In this document: in pieces, positions 24,751-35,260 of the stretch
Layout of the letters: every line of letters begins with the position of its first letter
Numbering within the stretch: position 1 is the stretch's first letter
NCBI GenBank assembly: GCA_001600455.1
Contig: BCKC01000002.1
Location: 3,672,171-3,736,170 of the forward strand
Source of the DNA: Endocalyx cinctus
Lineage: Eukaryota > Ascomycota > Sordariomycetes > Amphisphaeriales > Apiosporaceae
Length of the DNA stretch: 64,000 bases
Direction: 5' to 3'
Position numbers and translations under genes: made by a program
Notes under the pieces: generated by a model
The model's database searches: none
What the model was told of the DNA's origin: nothing
Seen by the model: the letters and a program-made list of their open reading frames with translations, nothing else

Positions 24751-25700
24751 AAGTATATGAATAATAATTAAAATTGACCTTGGTCATAAGATAAAACATA
24801 AACAGCTCCAGATTGTCACTGTCATATGTTATACAATATATGCTGCTTGATTTGATATTCTTCAATGTTTATCACGCTGTCACATACCTAAACGTAGCTT
24901 ATTACCAGAAAGGTTGGAGGGGTATGTTTACTTGTTAACCCTACTAGGCAATTACCTCTATTGAGGTACCCGTAGCTGCATGCACTATACTAAGTTCCAA
25001 CACTTTTAAGTGCCCAAACTCAGTGCTTACTGGGGAATTCTGGACGTGTGCCCCACCGAAAATAGGTACCGTACAGCGAACTACACTATGGAACCTCAGG
25101 ATAACAATAAATCGGACAAAATCTACAATAGAATATAATTCTTTTGACCATTGGTTTCATATTAATAATAAAAATTATAAATATAGATAATTTATAATAA
25201 AATAGAATACAACCCTGTTATAAAGGTCAAAGAAAGAAAAAAAAGAAAATAAATAAACAAAAATTGGACATTATGTCTTCAAGCTTTGTCTGAATTGACA
25301 ACTTTAGCCTACAGTGTACCATAGCGGACCTGAACAGGCAGACAGGGATTATATAACCGAGCATACATTAGCGTCCTTAGCTCGTGGCATGTTTTTTTTT
25401 TTCTTTTTTTAATGGGTGACCTTTGTTTGTTGGCCAAACGTCATCAATAACCATTCACTTAAGCTTGTGGGTATAAAAGTTATTCATTACATTACAGATT
25501 TCTACATAAAAAATAAAAATAAAAAATATGGATTTATAAAACTATTTCTTCATATCAATGAAGTTCGGACCAATTTGAAAAAATAAAACAACAAGAATTC
25601 CTATCGTCGTCATTTATTCAAGGTGAAGGTTTCATTAAGCAAAATAGATAGCATCGCATTCATACAACAAGATCTGAATTCATCTCCAAACGATATCATC
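24751..25700. other. spacer with 3' and 5' flanks of two tandem genes
   Basis: AT-rich, with no gene supported. The part near 25440-25700 should be the promoter and leader of the DUF155 gene. An upstream in-frame ATG at 25623 would add 26 residues, but they lack family features. Confidence 0.5.
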
Positions 25701-27517
25701 ATGGCTTTCTCCTCGAGAGCCTCAACAAGTTCGGGAAGCACAATTCCTGAACGAACTCCTCTCTTACGACAAGATACCGCCCGCCCAAAACCCGTACGGA
25801 ACGTCACCTTCAACGCAAACCCCATAACCCAAACCATCGAGCCCGATCCCCCATCCCTAAGTTCGTCTCCCAGACAAAGCTACCCTTTCGACCATGCCGC
25901 GCGACCGTCGACGACGCCGAACATCACGGGGAGCACCAACCCGTCCTCCCAGCACCCGCCCATGCTCTCGGTCCTGAACAACCGGTTACGCAGGCGGAAC
26001 AGCCACGGGGCCGCGTTCGGGTCCCTACCGCCGGCGATCGCGGCGCCCAAGATCGGGCCCCAGAGGAGCTCGAAGAACGCGCAGAAGCTGAAGCTGCTGC
26101 CGGACCCGCAGCTCCCCGACGAAGGCGATCGGGCGGAGGAAGGGCTGGGGAGCGGCGGCGGTGACGACGACGAGGACGGGACCGGCCGGGACGTGTACTC
26201 GCAGTACGCGCGCATCAAGGACCCCATGGCCCGACGCGACGCCGCGCGGCTCGGGAAGGCGGACCGCGAGAAGCTGCCGCGCGTGACGGCCTACTGCACG
26301 GCGAACAAGTACCAGACCGAGGGCCTCATGCGCTTTCTTAAAGGCAGGGCCAAGACGAGAGGCGCCGCCCCGAAATTAATCGACGAGTGTCTGTATTCGC
26401 CTTACAACTACGGCGGCGGGAAAGCAACGACGACGGAGCGAGCCGAGCCGGCCGTCGAGGAGGTTAGGGAGAGACCGATACATCATAACCTTCCCCAAGA
26501 GAGGAGATATTCGACGGGCGAGGTGGACGAGACTTCCGGTTCGTATCAGAGACGCGTCCTCTCGGACGGGCCGAGCTCGGGCGGAGGCGAGATATCCGAA
26601 TCGCAGCGCGCTTCCCTAAACGCCGGCCGAGACGTGCATAACAACCTATCTTACCCGAACCACCACCCGGACAACGAAAGCGCCGTGCAGGACGGCCCTT
26701 CGTCCCGCCCGCCGCACGACGCCGATTTCGATACCCAGGTCCACACCCCGGAGATCTTCCTGTTCGATTACGGCGTCGTGGTGATATGGGGGATGACGCT
26801 CGCTCACGAGCAACGGTTTCTGAAAGAAATAGCAAAGTTCGAGATCGAGAAGCTCGACCCGGACGCGATGGAGACCGAATGCTTCAATTTCTACTACACG
26901 CGGGATTATCAGGCTCGAATATACAACGACTTTATTACGTTACGGGATAAGAGGAATTATATGACCAAGTTAGCAATATCGCACGCACTTGCACAGAGTG
27001 TCAAGGTAGGTACTCCCTTTTCTTTTACTTGCTCATTTTTATTTTCCCCTGTTGGAAATCTCAGGGGAAAATATAGCGAGAAAATAAAAATCAAACTTAC
27101 GAGTCATTACTTACCCAAATTTCCCCACCCACCATAGACCTCGCTCTTCGAGGAGCTCATAGCCTCCACGGTGGACACGTGCAAGGACATACCGACGCAG
27201 ATCGCCCTGACGGGCAAGATAGCGCTGTCGCGGAAGCAGATCAACATGCAGATCGGCGAGCTGTTTATTCTCCGCATCAACATCCACCTCAACGGCTCCG
27301 TCCTCGACACCCCCGAGCTCTTCTGGGTCGAGCCCCAGCTCGAGCCCGTCTACCAGGCCGTCCGCAGCTACCTCGAGATGGACCAGCGCGTCAGCCTCCT
27401 CACCGAGCGCCTCGACGTCATCGCCGACCTCCTCGCCGTCCTCAAGGATCAGCTCAGCCACGGTCACGACGAGATGTTGGAGTGGATCGGTCAGTTTTCA
27501 TAATTCTCCCCTTTTTT

Positions 27518-27551
<34 letters not shown>

Positions 27552-27694
27552 CAAATGTAGAAAGAACGTTCGTGGAATAGAACTTCCGGGACTAACGCAA
27601 AAGTTGTTCATTTTTAGTCATTATACTGATCGCCCTCGAAATTCTCGTCGCGGCTGTTAACATCGTCGTTGATATTTATGCCGAAGTAGACTAA
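25701..27694 (+). CDS. DUF155 membrane protein, RMD1/RMND1 family
   Basis: Three exons, 25701-27005, 27138-27489 and 27618-27694, give 577 residues. The first 200 residues are disordered and rich in Pro, Ser and Arg. The DUF155 region begins with RVTAYCTANKYQTEGLMRFL, continues after a variable insert with TPEIFLFDYGVVVIWG, and ends with the conserved helical part IALSRKQINMQIGELFILR, DTPELFWVEPQLEP and HGHDEMLEWI. Exon 3 encodes a C-terminal membrane helix, VIILIALEILVAAVNIVV, as expected for this family. Yeast Rmd1 and Rmd8 are needed for sporulation-related processes, and animal RMND1 supports mitochondrial translation; the local function is unknown. The third exon is short and missing from a simple open-frame view. 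The start at 25701 was preferred over the in-frame ATG at 25623 because the extra residues look like leader. The last intron holds a CT microsatellite. Confidence 0.9.
27519..27549. repeat. (CT)n tract inside the last intron of the DUF155 gene
   Basis: About 15 CT repeats lie in intron 27490-27617, upstream of the branch and acceptor region. They may serve as a polypyrimidine tract. Confidence 0.9.
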
Positions 27695-28412
27695 AAAGTC
27701 GTAACAACATATACGTTATATATATTTATTTGTCACTCTTCTTAAGTAGTAGTCGTAGTAGTTCGGAGTTATGGATACATTAAACACGCGTGCTTATACC
27801 CACTGTACGAAATAATTAGAACGTTAATAAATAAACGCATTTAAAATCTACTTGATAATAATGTGTATAATAGCGCAACATGAATATGTGTGATATCTCG
27901 TAAGATAATTATAGTATAGGTACATACTAGACAGGTGATTCTGTATGTTGCGTAGCTAGGTACCTAGGTAGTGATCTTAGTTGCTGAGTATATATATACC
28001 CATATTATTTTACAATTGGCCTTGGATAAAATATCATCGGAAAAGGATCATTCCCGTTTTTGTCACGGGTACATCACATGATGCCAGATCCATTTCATCG
28101 TTACTCTTCAAGTGTCGGCCTCATAGTCGATTAACTTGCTTGTTCCATGACCTCGAGAAGAGAGTAAGGTCGAACATTATTATACGTATCACTAAGTCCT
28201 CTTCAAATAGAAAAAGAAAAAGAAAACATTCGTACGTAGTTCATACTCATACATACATTTTATCTATTTTAAAGAAAAAACTAAGAACCCCCCACCTCCC
28301 TTTTTAAGAAATACAGCAAAGAGGAAAAAACCTCATTCTATTCCATGTAGTCTTTTTAAAGCAGAAAAAGAGGAAACATACTATTCCAGAATGCACCTCG
28401 GGCCATCGACTT
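27695..28412. other. convergent 3' spacer
   Basis: 3' flanks of the DUF155 gene (plus) and the HMG-box gene (minus). It is AT-rich and contains the palindrome TACCTAGGTA at 27961-27970. No gene is supported. Confidence 0.5.
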
Positions 28413-30178
28413 CTAGTCGGTGGCAGTGGCGTCGTTATCTTCCACTTCCGTCTCGGGGTCCATGTCCTGATCAGCCGCCGCCGCTTCATTCTCGTTCTCG
28501 TTTTCGTTTTCATTCTCGTTTTCATTCTCGGCTTCGTTCTCGGCCTCGGCTTCGGCTTCAGCCATTTCGACGTCTTCGTCGTCGCCCTGCGCTTCTTCGG
28601 CGTCTCCTCTCGCCGCCGCCGACGCCGCCGCCGAGGTGGACGCTCGCGCGGCGCCTCCGGCCGCCCTCCCGCCGGCTCGGTGGTTGCTGCTGCTCCGGTT
28701 GCTGCCGTCACCGCGGGCGCGCGACCTCTCGCGAGCGGCGGCGCCCTTAACGCCCTGCTTGTAGCTCTCGCGTGCCTCCTTCCACTGCACGAGCTCCTGC
28801 TCGTACCGCGACTGGAACTCCTCCTTCTCCTTCTCCGGCAGGTCCTTCCACCCGCGGGCCAGCTCCTCCTCGAGGCGGAACTCGCCCTGGGCGATCTTGT
28901 CCTTGTTCTGGGACTGCAGGAGGGGGCGCGTGTCGTTGCAGTAGATCTCAAAGGCGTTGCTGGGCCTCTTGGGAGGCTTGGCGGCCCCGTTCGCGCCTCG
29001 GCTGTGCTCTTTCTGCGATTCTATCTGAGAGTGAGAAAAGGCATCCGAGCTGGGTGAGAGTGTGTTGGCATTCTGGCCCAGAAAGCTGGCGCTGGCCACG
29101 GTAGAGCCTTCCCCACCCGGCAAAAGCGACGATTTCCGGTGACCGCGCTTTGTCCTAAGAGGTTTATCCTCAGGCTGTTCCTATAATCAGTATTTTAATC
29201 AATGACAGTAATTTTTATCCGGATTTGAATTTAGACTGAGAATGACTTACGGTTGGAGGTGGGCTTGGGCTACCTTCCGAATCTTCGACGTTGGTGCTGG
29301 TTCGTTTTGAGATAGCCTCGAGGAGAACAGCTCTTTCTAGACGGGACTTTTGTATCTGACGCTTGAGCCTTTCTAGTCTTAGACGATATGCGTCGTTCTC
29401 TTCCTCAATTTCCTTAGTGCGCTCCTTTAATTGGATACATTTCCGTCTGTATGCCTCCTCCACTGTGGGCGGCAGAGGAGGTGGATGCGCTGAATGATGG
29501 TTTGGCATGTTAGTGATATCAAAGAGATGAATAATAAAAGTTCATATATATATGTATGTAAAGTGGATGAATAATTTAAGTGAAGAAGTAGCAAATAGTT
29601 ATAGAAACATTGGGGTAGGTGACTGAGAGATAGGTTGTTAGGACTCTTCTAAGACAAGAGAGACAGGCCAGGTTCTCGGATGAATCCGGTTTCTGAGCTT
29701 AAGGACTGGATATAGGAGGTTGAGACGCCGAAAAATATGGCGAGGAATGTCAGAATCGAGTAAACCATCTAGCTTGAATAACATTTTTATTTTATTGCCG
29801 GCTAGACAGTGGACTAGAGGAGACTGATAGATGGACCGTAGGATTGATCTATGAAGGGAAAATATACAATGTGTATATTTCAATAAGAGCAAAGGAAATT
29901 AATAGTAAAAGTAGGAGAAGTGATTGGTGAATCCGGTTGCGCAAAACAAGGCGAGGGATGAGGGATGAGAAAGAAGAAGAGGAAGGGCGGTCTAACACTT
30001 GATAGGCTGAGACCATTGAAAGATGCGTAAGTTCTCATAGTAAGTACTATCTCGGTACCTTTTTTTCCCCCTTCAAAATCATAGTCATATTGAACAAATA
30101 TCATATGGAAATTAGGAAATATATATATGAAAATATGTAAGAGGAAATATGTGTATGCTTACAATTCTGAGGAGCCAT
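28413..30178 (-). CDS. nhp10: HMG-box protein, NHP10-like INO80-complex subunit
   Basis: Minus strand. The preferred model has three exons, 30178-30163, 29489-29251 and 29180-28413, giving 340 residues. The first exon is only 16 nt (MAPQN plus one base), followed by a 673-nt intron whose branch CTAAC lies just before the acceptor. The N-terminal part has a long coiled coil starting EEAYRRKCIQLKERTKEIEE. An HMG box follows at about 154-227, starting PPKRPSNAFEIYCND and including GWKDLPEKEKEEF. The tail is Ala/Ser-rich and then acidic with Glu-Asn repeats (about 270-340). Coiled coil plus a single HMG box is the layout of Nhp10, a DNA-end and nucleosome-binding subunit of the INO80 remodeller; this identity is inferred. 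If the 16-nt exon is wrong, translation could start at the ATG at 29508 and give a protein with a different first few residues. The core is secure either way. Confidence 0.8.
28487..28560. repeat. hexanucleotide repeat encoding the Glu-Asn/Ala tail
   Basis: Imperfect 6-base units (TTCTCG/TTTTCG/TTTTCA on the plus strand) encode alternating Glu-Asn and Glu-Ala residues in the acidic tail of the HMG-box protein. Slippage would change tail length without breaking the frame. Confidence 0.85.
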
Positions 30179-30797
30179 CTTGAGAATGGGAGATGAATTT
30201 GTTGTTTTTAGTGGCGTAGCACGTGTATCTTAATTAGACGTTATTATTTGATGATGATAGTGATAGTAGAAGAATTAAAATTATTATTTGAAAATAACGG
30301 AAAAGAAAGAAGGAAGAAAAACAAGAAGATGATGAAGACTTGATTTTATATATAAGATCGAATTGGCTGGATGTCTAAAAGGTCGGTATTGTTTAAGCTT
30401 GGTTAAGTATTTGGACGGATGTTGCTTGTTATTTCCACGAGGCTGTTTGCTATCAAACAATGTGACGAAGCGTGTTGACCTTGAAGCAGGGGATTGCCCC
30501 ATAAAAGTTAATGCAAGGCTAGTTCTTATCTTATCGACATTTTGTCCCACTAAAGTCGACGGAAATGTTTATTTAGTTGTAGAGAATAGGCCTATCAGGC
30601 CTAATAAACCTACTAACCTAGTAAGATTGGGGGGTTAACAATTGCTGGGGCCTAACAGCTTCGAAGCTCCACTGAATTTTTTATTCCTCTAAGGCTGCTG
30701 CTCCTCATATATCACCAGAACCACAAATAGAAAGATCAAATATTAAGATCGAAATATTTAAGCAGAATATTTGTTGGGTGATTCAAAACTTATAATC
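30179..30797. other. divergent promoter region of the HMG-box gene and CCT8
   Basis: A 619-nt spacer between two divergent starts. It is AT-rich and carries no gene. It probably contains both promoters; no specific element is proven. Confidence 0.5.
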
Positions 30798-32596
30798 ATG
30801 TCGCTAAATATCCCGAACGCGCCTAATGCTGGCTTGTTCAAGCAGGGTTATAATAAGTATGTTTACTTCAACCCTTTTTCACCCCACTTCATATAGTCAA
30901 ATCCAGATAGATCTAATAATGATGATATTACAGTTATGATTCGGAAGATGGAGCTGTCCTACGAAACATCGATGCTTGTCGAGCTATCTCCTCCACCGTT
31001 CAGACATCTTTAGGCCCTTATGGCCGGAATAAGATCGTCATCAACCACCTACAAAAGATGATACTCACCTCCGACGCCGCCACCATTTTAAAAGAACTCG
31101 ATGTCGTACACCCCGCCGCAAAACTTCTCGTCATGGCGAGTCAACAGCAGGAAGCCGAAATGGGCGATGCTACCAACTTCGTCATCGTCCTAGCCGGCGA
31201 ACTGCTCAAAAAAGCCGAAGACCTGCTCCGTATGGGTCTGAAGACCGCCGATATCGTCACCGGTTATGAACGAGCTCAAGCTTTCGCCCTCGAAGCATTA
31301 GAAGAGCTAGTTGTCGACAAGGTAGAAGATATAAAAGACCACGACGAACTCACCAAAGCTATTCAGACCGTTATTGCGAGCAAACAAAATGGACACGAGG
31401 ATACCCTGGCTGATCTGGTTTCTACCGCCGTTCTCGCCGTCATGCCCAAGAACCCTGTTAATTTTAACGTTGATAACATCCGAGTTGTCAAGATTATGGG
31501 AGGCAGCTTAGACCAGAGCAGGGTAGTCAAGGGTATGGTTTTCCCCAAGGAGCCCGATGGTTCGGTCAAGAAGGTGAAGAACGCCAAGGTTGGTGTTTTC
31601 TCCTGTCCCATCGACATTAACCAGACCGAGACCAAGGGAACCGTTCTGCTGCACAACGCGAAGGAGATGATGGACTTCACCAAGGGTGAGGAGGAGCAGC
31701 TCGAGACCGCCATCAAGGAGCTCCACGACGTGGGATTGCGAGTTGTTGTCGCCGGTTCCACCGTGGGAGATCTTGCGATGCACTACCTTAACCGGTACGG
31801 CATCCTCGTCATCAAGATCCTCAGCAAGTTTGAGCTTCGAAGAGTTTGCCGTGTTGTCGGTGCCACTCCCCTAGCGAGACTCGGTGCCCCCATGCCGGAC
31901 GAGACGGGATCGGTCGATATTGTCGAGACGCTCGAGATCGGCGGCGATCGCGTGACCGTCTTCAGACAAGAAAACGAAGTGACGCGAACGGCCACTATCG
32001 TACTAAGAGGTGCTACGCAAAACCACCTCGACGACCTGGAACGGGCCGTCGATGACGGAGTTAACGTAGTGAAGGCTATCACGCGGGATCCGCGATTGGT
32101 ACCTGGAGCGGGTGCGGCAGAGATTCAGTTGGTCGGAAGAATACAAGCTTTCGGAGACAAGACCCCCGGTCTGTCCCAGTATTCCATCCGCAAATACGGA
32201 GAGGCGTTTGAGGTTGTGCCAAGGACAATAGCAGAGAGCGCTGGTCTCGACGCCACCGAAGTATTAAGTAGACTGTACACCGCCCACCACAAGAAGGACG
32301 ACTGGACTACCGGTGTTGATATCGAGGTGAGTTTAGCCCTAGCGTACAAGGTATTTTCCGAATTCAAAATCCCATGACTAACATTACATTCTTCCACCCA
32401 ACAGAACGAGGACGGCACAGGTACGCTCGATGCCAAAGGTGATGAGATCCTTGATTTGATGGTCTCTAAGGCCTGGGCGATCAAGCTGGCTACCGAAGCG
32501 GCGTGTACCGTGTTATCCGTAGATCAAATCATTGTCGCAAGACAAGCCGGTGGTCCCAAGCCGCCTGGACCCAACCCTAACTGGGATGAAGATTAA
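30798..32596 (+). CDS. CCT8: T-complex protein 1 subunit theta (CCT8)
   Basis: Three exons, 30798-30856, 30935-32336 and 32405-32596, give 550 residues, the family length. CCT8 is one of eight subunits of the cytosolic chaperonin TRiC/CCT that folds actin, tubulin and other proteins using ATP. Seen here are the N-terminal block AISSTVQTSLGPYGRNK, LTSDAATILKELDVVHPAAK, the nucleotide motif as GDATNFV (standard subunits have GDGTT), the apical-domain strand KVGVFSCPID, VVAGSTVGDLAMHYLNRYGI, and the C-terminal equatorial part GVDIENEDGTGTLDAKGDEILD restored by splicing at 32337. The tail GGPKPPGPNPNWDED ends the protein. The first exon is 59 nt. The theta identity rests on MSLNIPNAPNAGLFKQGYN at the start and the altered GDGTT motif. 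Confidence 0.96.
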
Positions 32597-33115
32597 GCCG
32601 GTTAAAATTAGATTAAGGTATTCGAAAGTAGCCAAGAATAAAAGGAAAGAAGAAGAAGAAGAAGAAAAACACACTAAAAGTTCTCGATTTGCCTTGTACT
32701 TAGATGTCCTAAAGGCTAGGTCAGCGGATGTAGATAGACCGACCATATGATGGACCAAACCCAGAATACCACAACGACCAAGGCGCAAACCCTCCTTATT
32801 ACTGAACTTTCGTGACATCTTGAGGATTAGAAAGTGACTTGTAGGAAGAAGGTATTACTATACTATCGGTCATCGTTCTTATTATTTTAGACTTGAATAT
32901 CATCACCATAGTGTAGTTCACTCCCCAGTGTTCATAAGTATTAATCTTTCTATCCCTAATCAAAATTAAGATGTGGCTAGACACTAGCCAAAACAGAGGT
33001 TATATTCACGTATGCAAATTAAATTCATGTTTAATCAATGGTGGATCAAATGTGACTTGTTAAGTTGGTTTTTCTGTATATTTTAAATTTTCTTCTATTT
33101 TCCCGTCCGAACCTT
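32597..33115. other. convergent 3' spacer between CCT8 and the decarboxylase
   Basis: 3' flanks of both genes. A purine-rich stretch lies near 32640-32670. Nothing further is supported. Confidence 0.5.
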
Positions 33116-34282
33116 TTACTCTCCCACCAAATTTAGGATCTGGACGGCATTCCCGCCCATGACGGCCTTATAGTTATCCGAACCGTCTCCCAGGGCCTTC
33201 TTGACGGCCTGCTCGTTCCACGTCATGCTCTCCCACTCGCCCTGCTCGTCGCTCGTCAGGGGCGGGAAAAAGGGGTGATCGGTACCGAACATGAGCCTAT
33301 CGGCGCCGCTCGCGTCGACGGCGGCCTTCAAGCCGACCTCGGAGTAGACGACGGCGTCGAGGTAGATCTGCTCCTTGAGGACCTGCCAGACGGTCCGGCG
33401 CGCGGGCGCGACTTTCCCCTCGCGGACGAGGTGGCCGTCGTGCACGACGCAGCTCTCGATCCGGCCGGCCAGGAAGGGCAAAGTCCCGCCGCTGTGGGCC
33501 AGGAGCATGCGCAGGTCGGGCACGGCGTCGAAAACGCCGGCGAGGTACATGCGGGCGACGGCGATGGTCGTCTCCATGGGGAACCCGAGGGCCAGGGGTA
33601 GCACGTGGCCGTACTCGGCCGTCGCGCGGGGGCCCCAGACCTCGCTGGGCAGGCCGTAGTGCGGGTGCAGAAACACGGTCAGCCCGTTGGCCGCGAGCGC
33701 GCGGAAGACGGGGATCAGGGCCGGGTCGTCCAGACCTTTGCCGAGCCCCGACGTGCCGAGGATGACGCCCCGGCAGTAGGGCAGGCCCCGCACGTGCCCG
33801 ACGGCGGCTAGGAGCGTCTCGGGCGGCGCGCTCAGGGGTAGGGTGGCGAAGAAGTAGAGCCGCCCCTTCGCTTCCGGAAGGTCCTTCCCGGCGCACATGT
33901 CGGAGAAGGATCGGTTGATCGATTTGGCCGTCTCGCCGGCGTCGATGGAGGGGACGAAGTCGAGCCACGGGTTCGCTAGCGAGATCACCGAGACGTCGAT
34001 CTTGTGCGTGTCCATGAAGTGTATCTTTTGGGCCAGCGACGAGTAGTGCGACGTTACGGGCCGGCCTGGCAGGTTACCCTGGGCGCCATCGCCGGTGACC
34101 TTGTCTAGTGCTTCGGCCTCGTCCGGGAGAATGATGTACCGCGGGTCCTTAGCCCCCGCGAACCTCCGAATCAGGGGTATGGTGCTCCGCGACTCGAGGA
34201 GGGAGACGTAGGCGGGAGGGTACATGTGAGTGTGTACGTCGACGACCTTGAAGGTCTCCGAGGGTGATGATGAGGCAGCCAT
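33116..34282 (-). CDS. 5-carboxyuracil (isoorotate) decarboxylase, amidohydrolase-2 family
   Basis: A single-exon gene of 388 residues. The enzyme removes CO2 from uracil-5-carboxylate to give uracil, the last step of the fungal thymidine salvage route. It is a metal-dependent TIM barrel of the ACMSD-type amidohydrolases. Metal and catalytic positions visible: HTH (H17, H19) after VVDV, HPHYG (206-210), AHSGG (H263) and GTDHPFFPP (D335). Whole blocks such as FMDTHKIDVSVISLANPW, GFPMETTIAVARMYLAGV and YCRGVILGTSGLGKGLDDP correspond closely to the characterised fungal isoorotate decarboxylases of Cordyceps and Metarhizium as I remember them. The gene next door, transcribed in the opposite direction, encodes the enzyme that makes the substrate, which raises confidence further. 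Alternatives such as 2-amino-3-carboxymuconate semialdehyde decarboxylase are less likely. Codon use is GC-rich at third positions. The start follows a spacer rich in GATA-type sites. Confidence 0.93.
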   Translation of the reverse strand: MAASSSPSETFKVVDVHTHMYPPAYVSLLESRSTIPLIRRFAGAKDPRYIILPDEAEALDKVTGDGAQGNLPGRPVTSHYSSLAQKIHFMDTHKIDVSVISLANPWLDFVPSIDAGETAKSINRSFSDMCAGKDLPEAKGRLYFFATLPLSAPPETLLAAVGHVRGLPYCRGVILGTSGLGKGLDDPALIPVFRALAANGLTVFLHPHYGLPSEVWGPRATAEYGHVLPLALGFPMETTIAVARMYLAGVFDAVPDLRMLLAHSGGTLPFLAGRIESCVVHDGHLVREGKVAPARRTVWQVLKEQIYLDAVVYSEVGLKAAVDASGADRLMFGTDHPFFPPLTSDEQGEWESMTWNEQAVKKALGDGSDNYKAVMGGNAVQILNLVGE

Positions 34283-35260
34283 CTCAAAACCGGGCTATCT
34301 ATGCCACGTCTTAAGTTCCCGAGTTCTCGCTGCTTCTAGACGACCGACGGCGTTGAAATTCTGGTAGAATTTCCTATTATAGAGACGGACTTGGCTCGAT
34401 GAGCTCAAACTAGTAAAGAAGCCGTCAACTGCTTCACTTCTAGTAGCCGACTTAAGCCGTACGATAACGCAAGTCCCCTGCTTTCGGAAAGATATGATAC
34501 GTTCACCTAAAAGGATTATTAGAATACAAATATCATACGATAGATTGGAAAAATGAGAAAATCGATTCCGACGATAAAGTTCAAGCTCCTATTATAGATA
34601 AATATAGTTTAATGTACAATATATACCTAATGTACTCTGTACTCCGTATAATACCTAGGTAGTACATAACCCCGCCTACAACCATCTTGGTGTAACTACT
34701 GTACACTAGGTTAATAACGTTGCCCCTCATTACACTTTTCACCTTTTTTTTTTTTTCTCTTTTTAATAGGTATTCTATATTCTATATTCTATATTCTATC
34801 AGTATGTATTATATTATGTTATATGTTGAATTAGTTTTACATATACGTCTTATCTCTGGGAAATAAGTGAGGGGAATTTTATTTTATTTGGTATACATAT
34901 TACACAAGTATCTAGACCCGTCTATAGTTTCGGTTGACTATTTTCTTTTCGTGATTGGTCGTATCATATCTATACTTCTTCTTATGATACTAGGATTGTG
35001 CCAGTTCAAAACCTGAGGCTATCTAGGCATTACCTATCCAGGTAGGTAAGAGTATAAAAGAATCGGAACCAGCCGATCTCCACGATATTTCATTCCTTCG
35101 TGTCTTTAAATCAACCTTATCAACATTTGGCCTTACACTCGGCTTTACAATTATCATATCTAGCTTTGTGAACCTTCCTTCTGATCAAACCTTAAATTTT
35201 CTTATCTTTTAGAGGATCAGGACTTTGGATATATCCAAAATAAAAATAAAAATAAATAAA
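34283..35260. promoter_or_regulatory. shared divergent promoter region of the thymine-salvage pair
   Basis: A 978-nt spacer between two divergent starts. HGATAR sites (GATA-factor type) read on either strand: 34462-34467, 34539-34544, 34572-34577, 34596-34601, 34850-34855, 35117-35122, 35151-35156 and 35202-35207. A TATA-like TATAAAAG lies at 35053-35060, about 200 nt before the hydroxylase start. The window also has a GTACTCCGTA word (34639-34648) directly beside the palindrome TACCTAGGTA (34652-34661), and a tandem ATTCTAT array. In Neurospora and Aspergillus, GATA factors (NIT2/AreA) activate use of poor nitrogen sources, so nitrogen control is plausible but inferred. Confidence 0.55.
34771..34799. 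repeat. tandem ATTCTAT heptads
   Basis: Four head-to-tail copies of the 7-base unit ATTCTAT lie inside the promoter spacer of the thymine-salvage pair. Copy number could vary and change promoter spacing. Confidence 0.9.

Noticed and set aside
28304..29104. Arg/Pro-rich frames on both strands over the HMG-box gene
   Set aside because: Shadow frames of the spliced HMG-box coding sequence.
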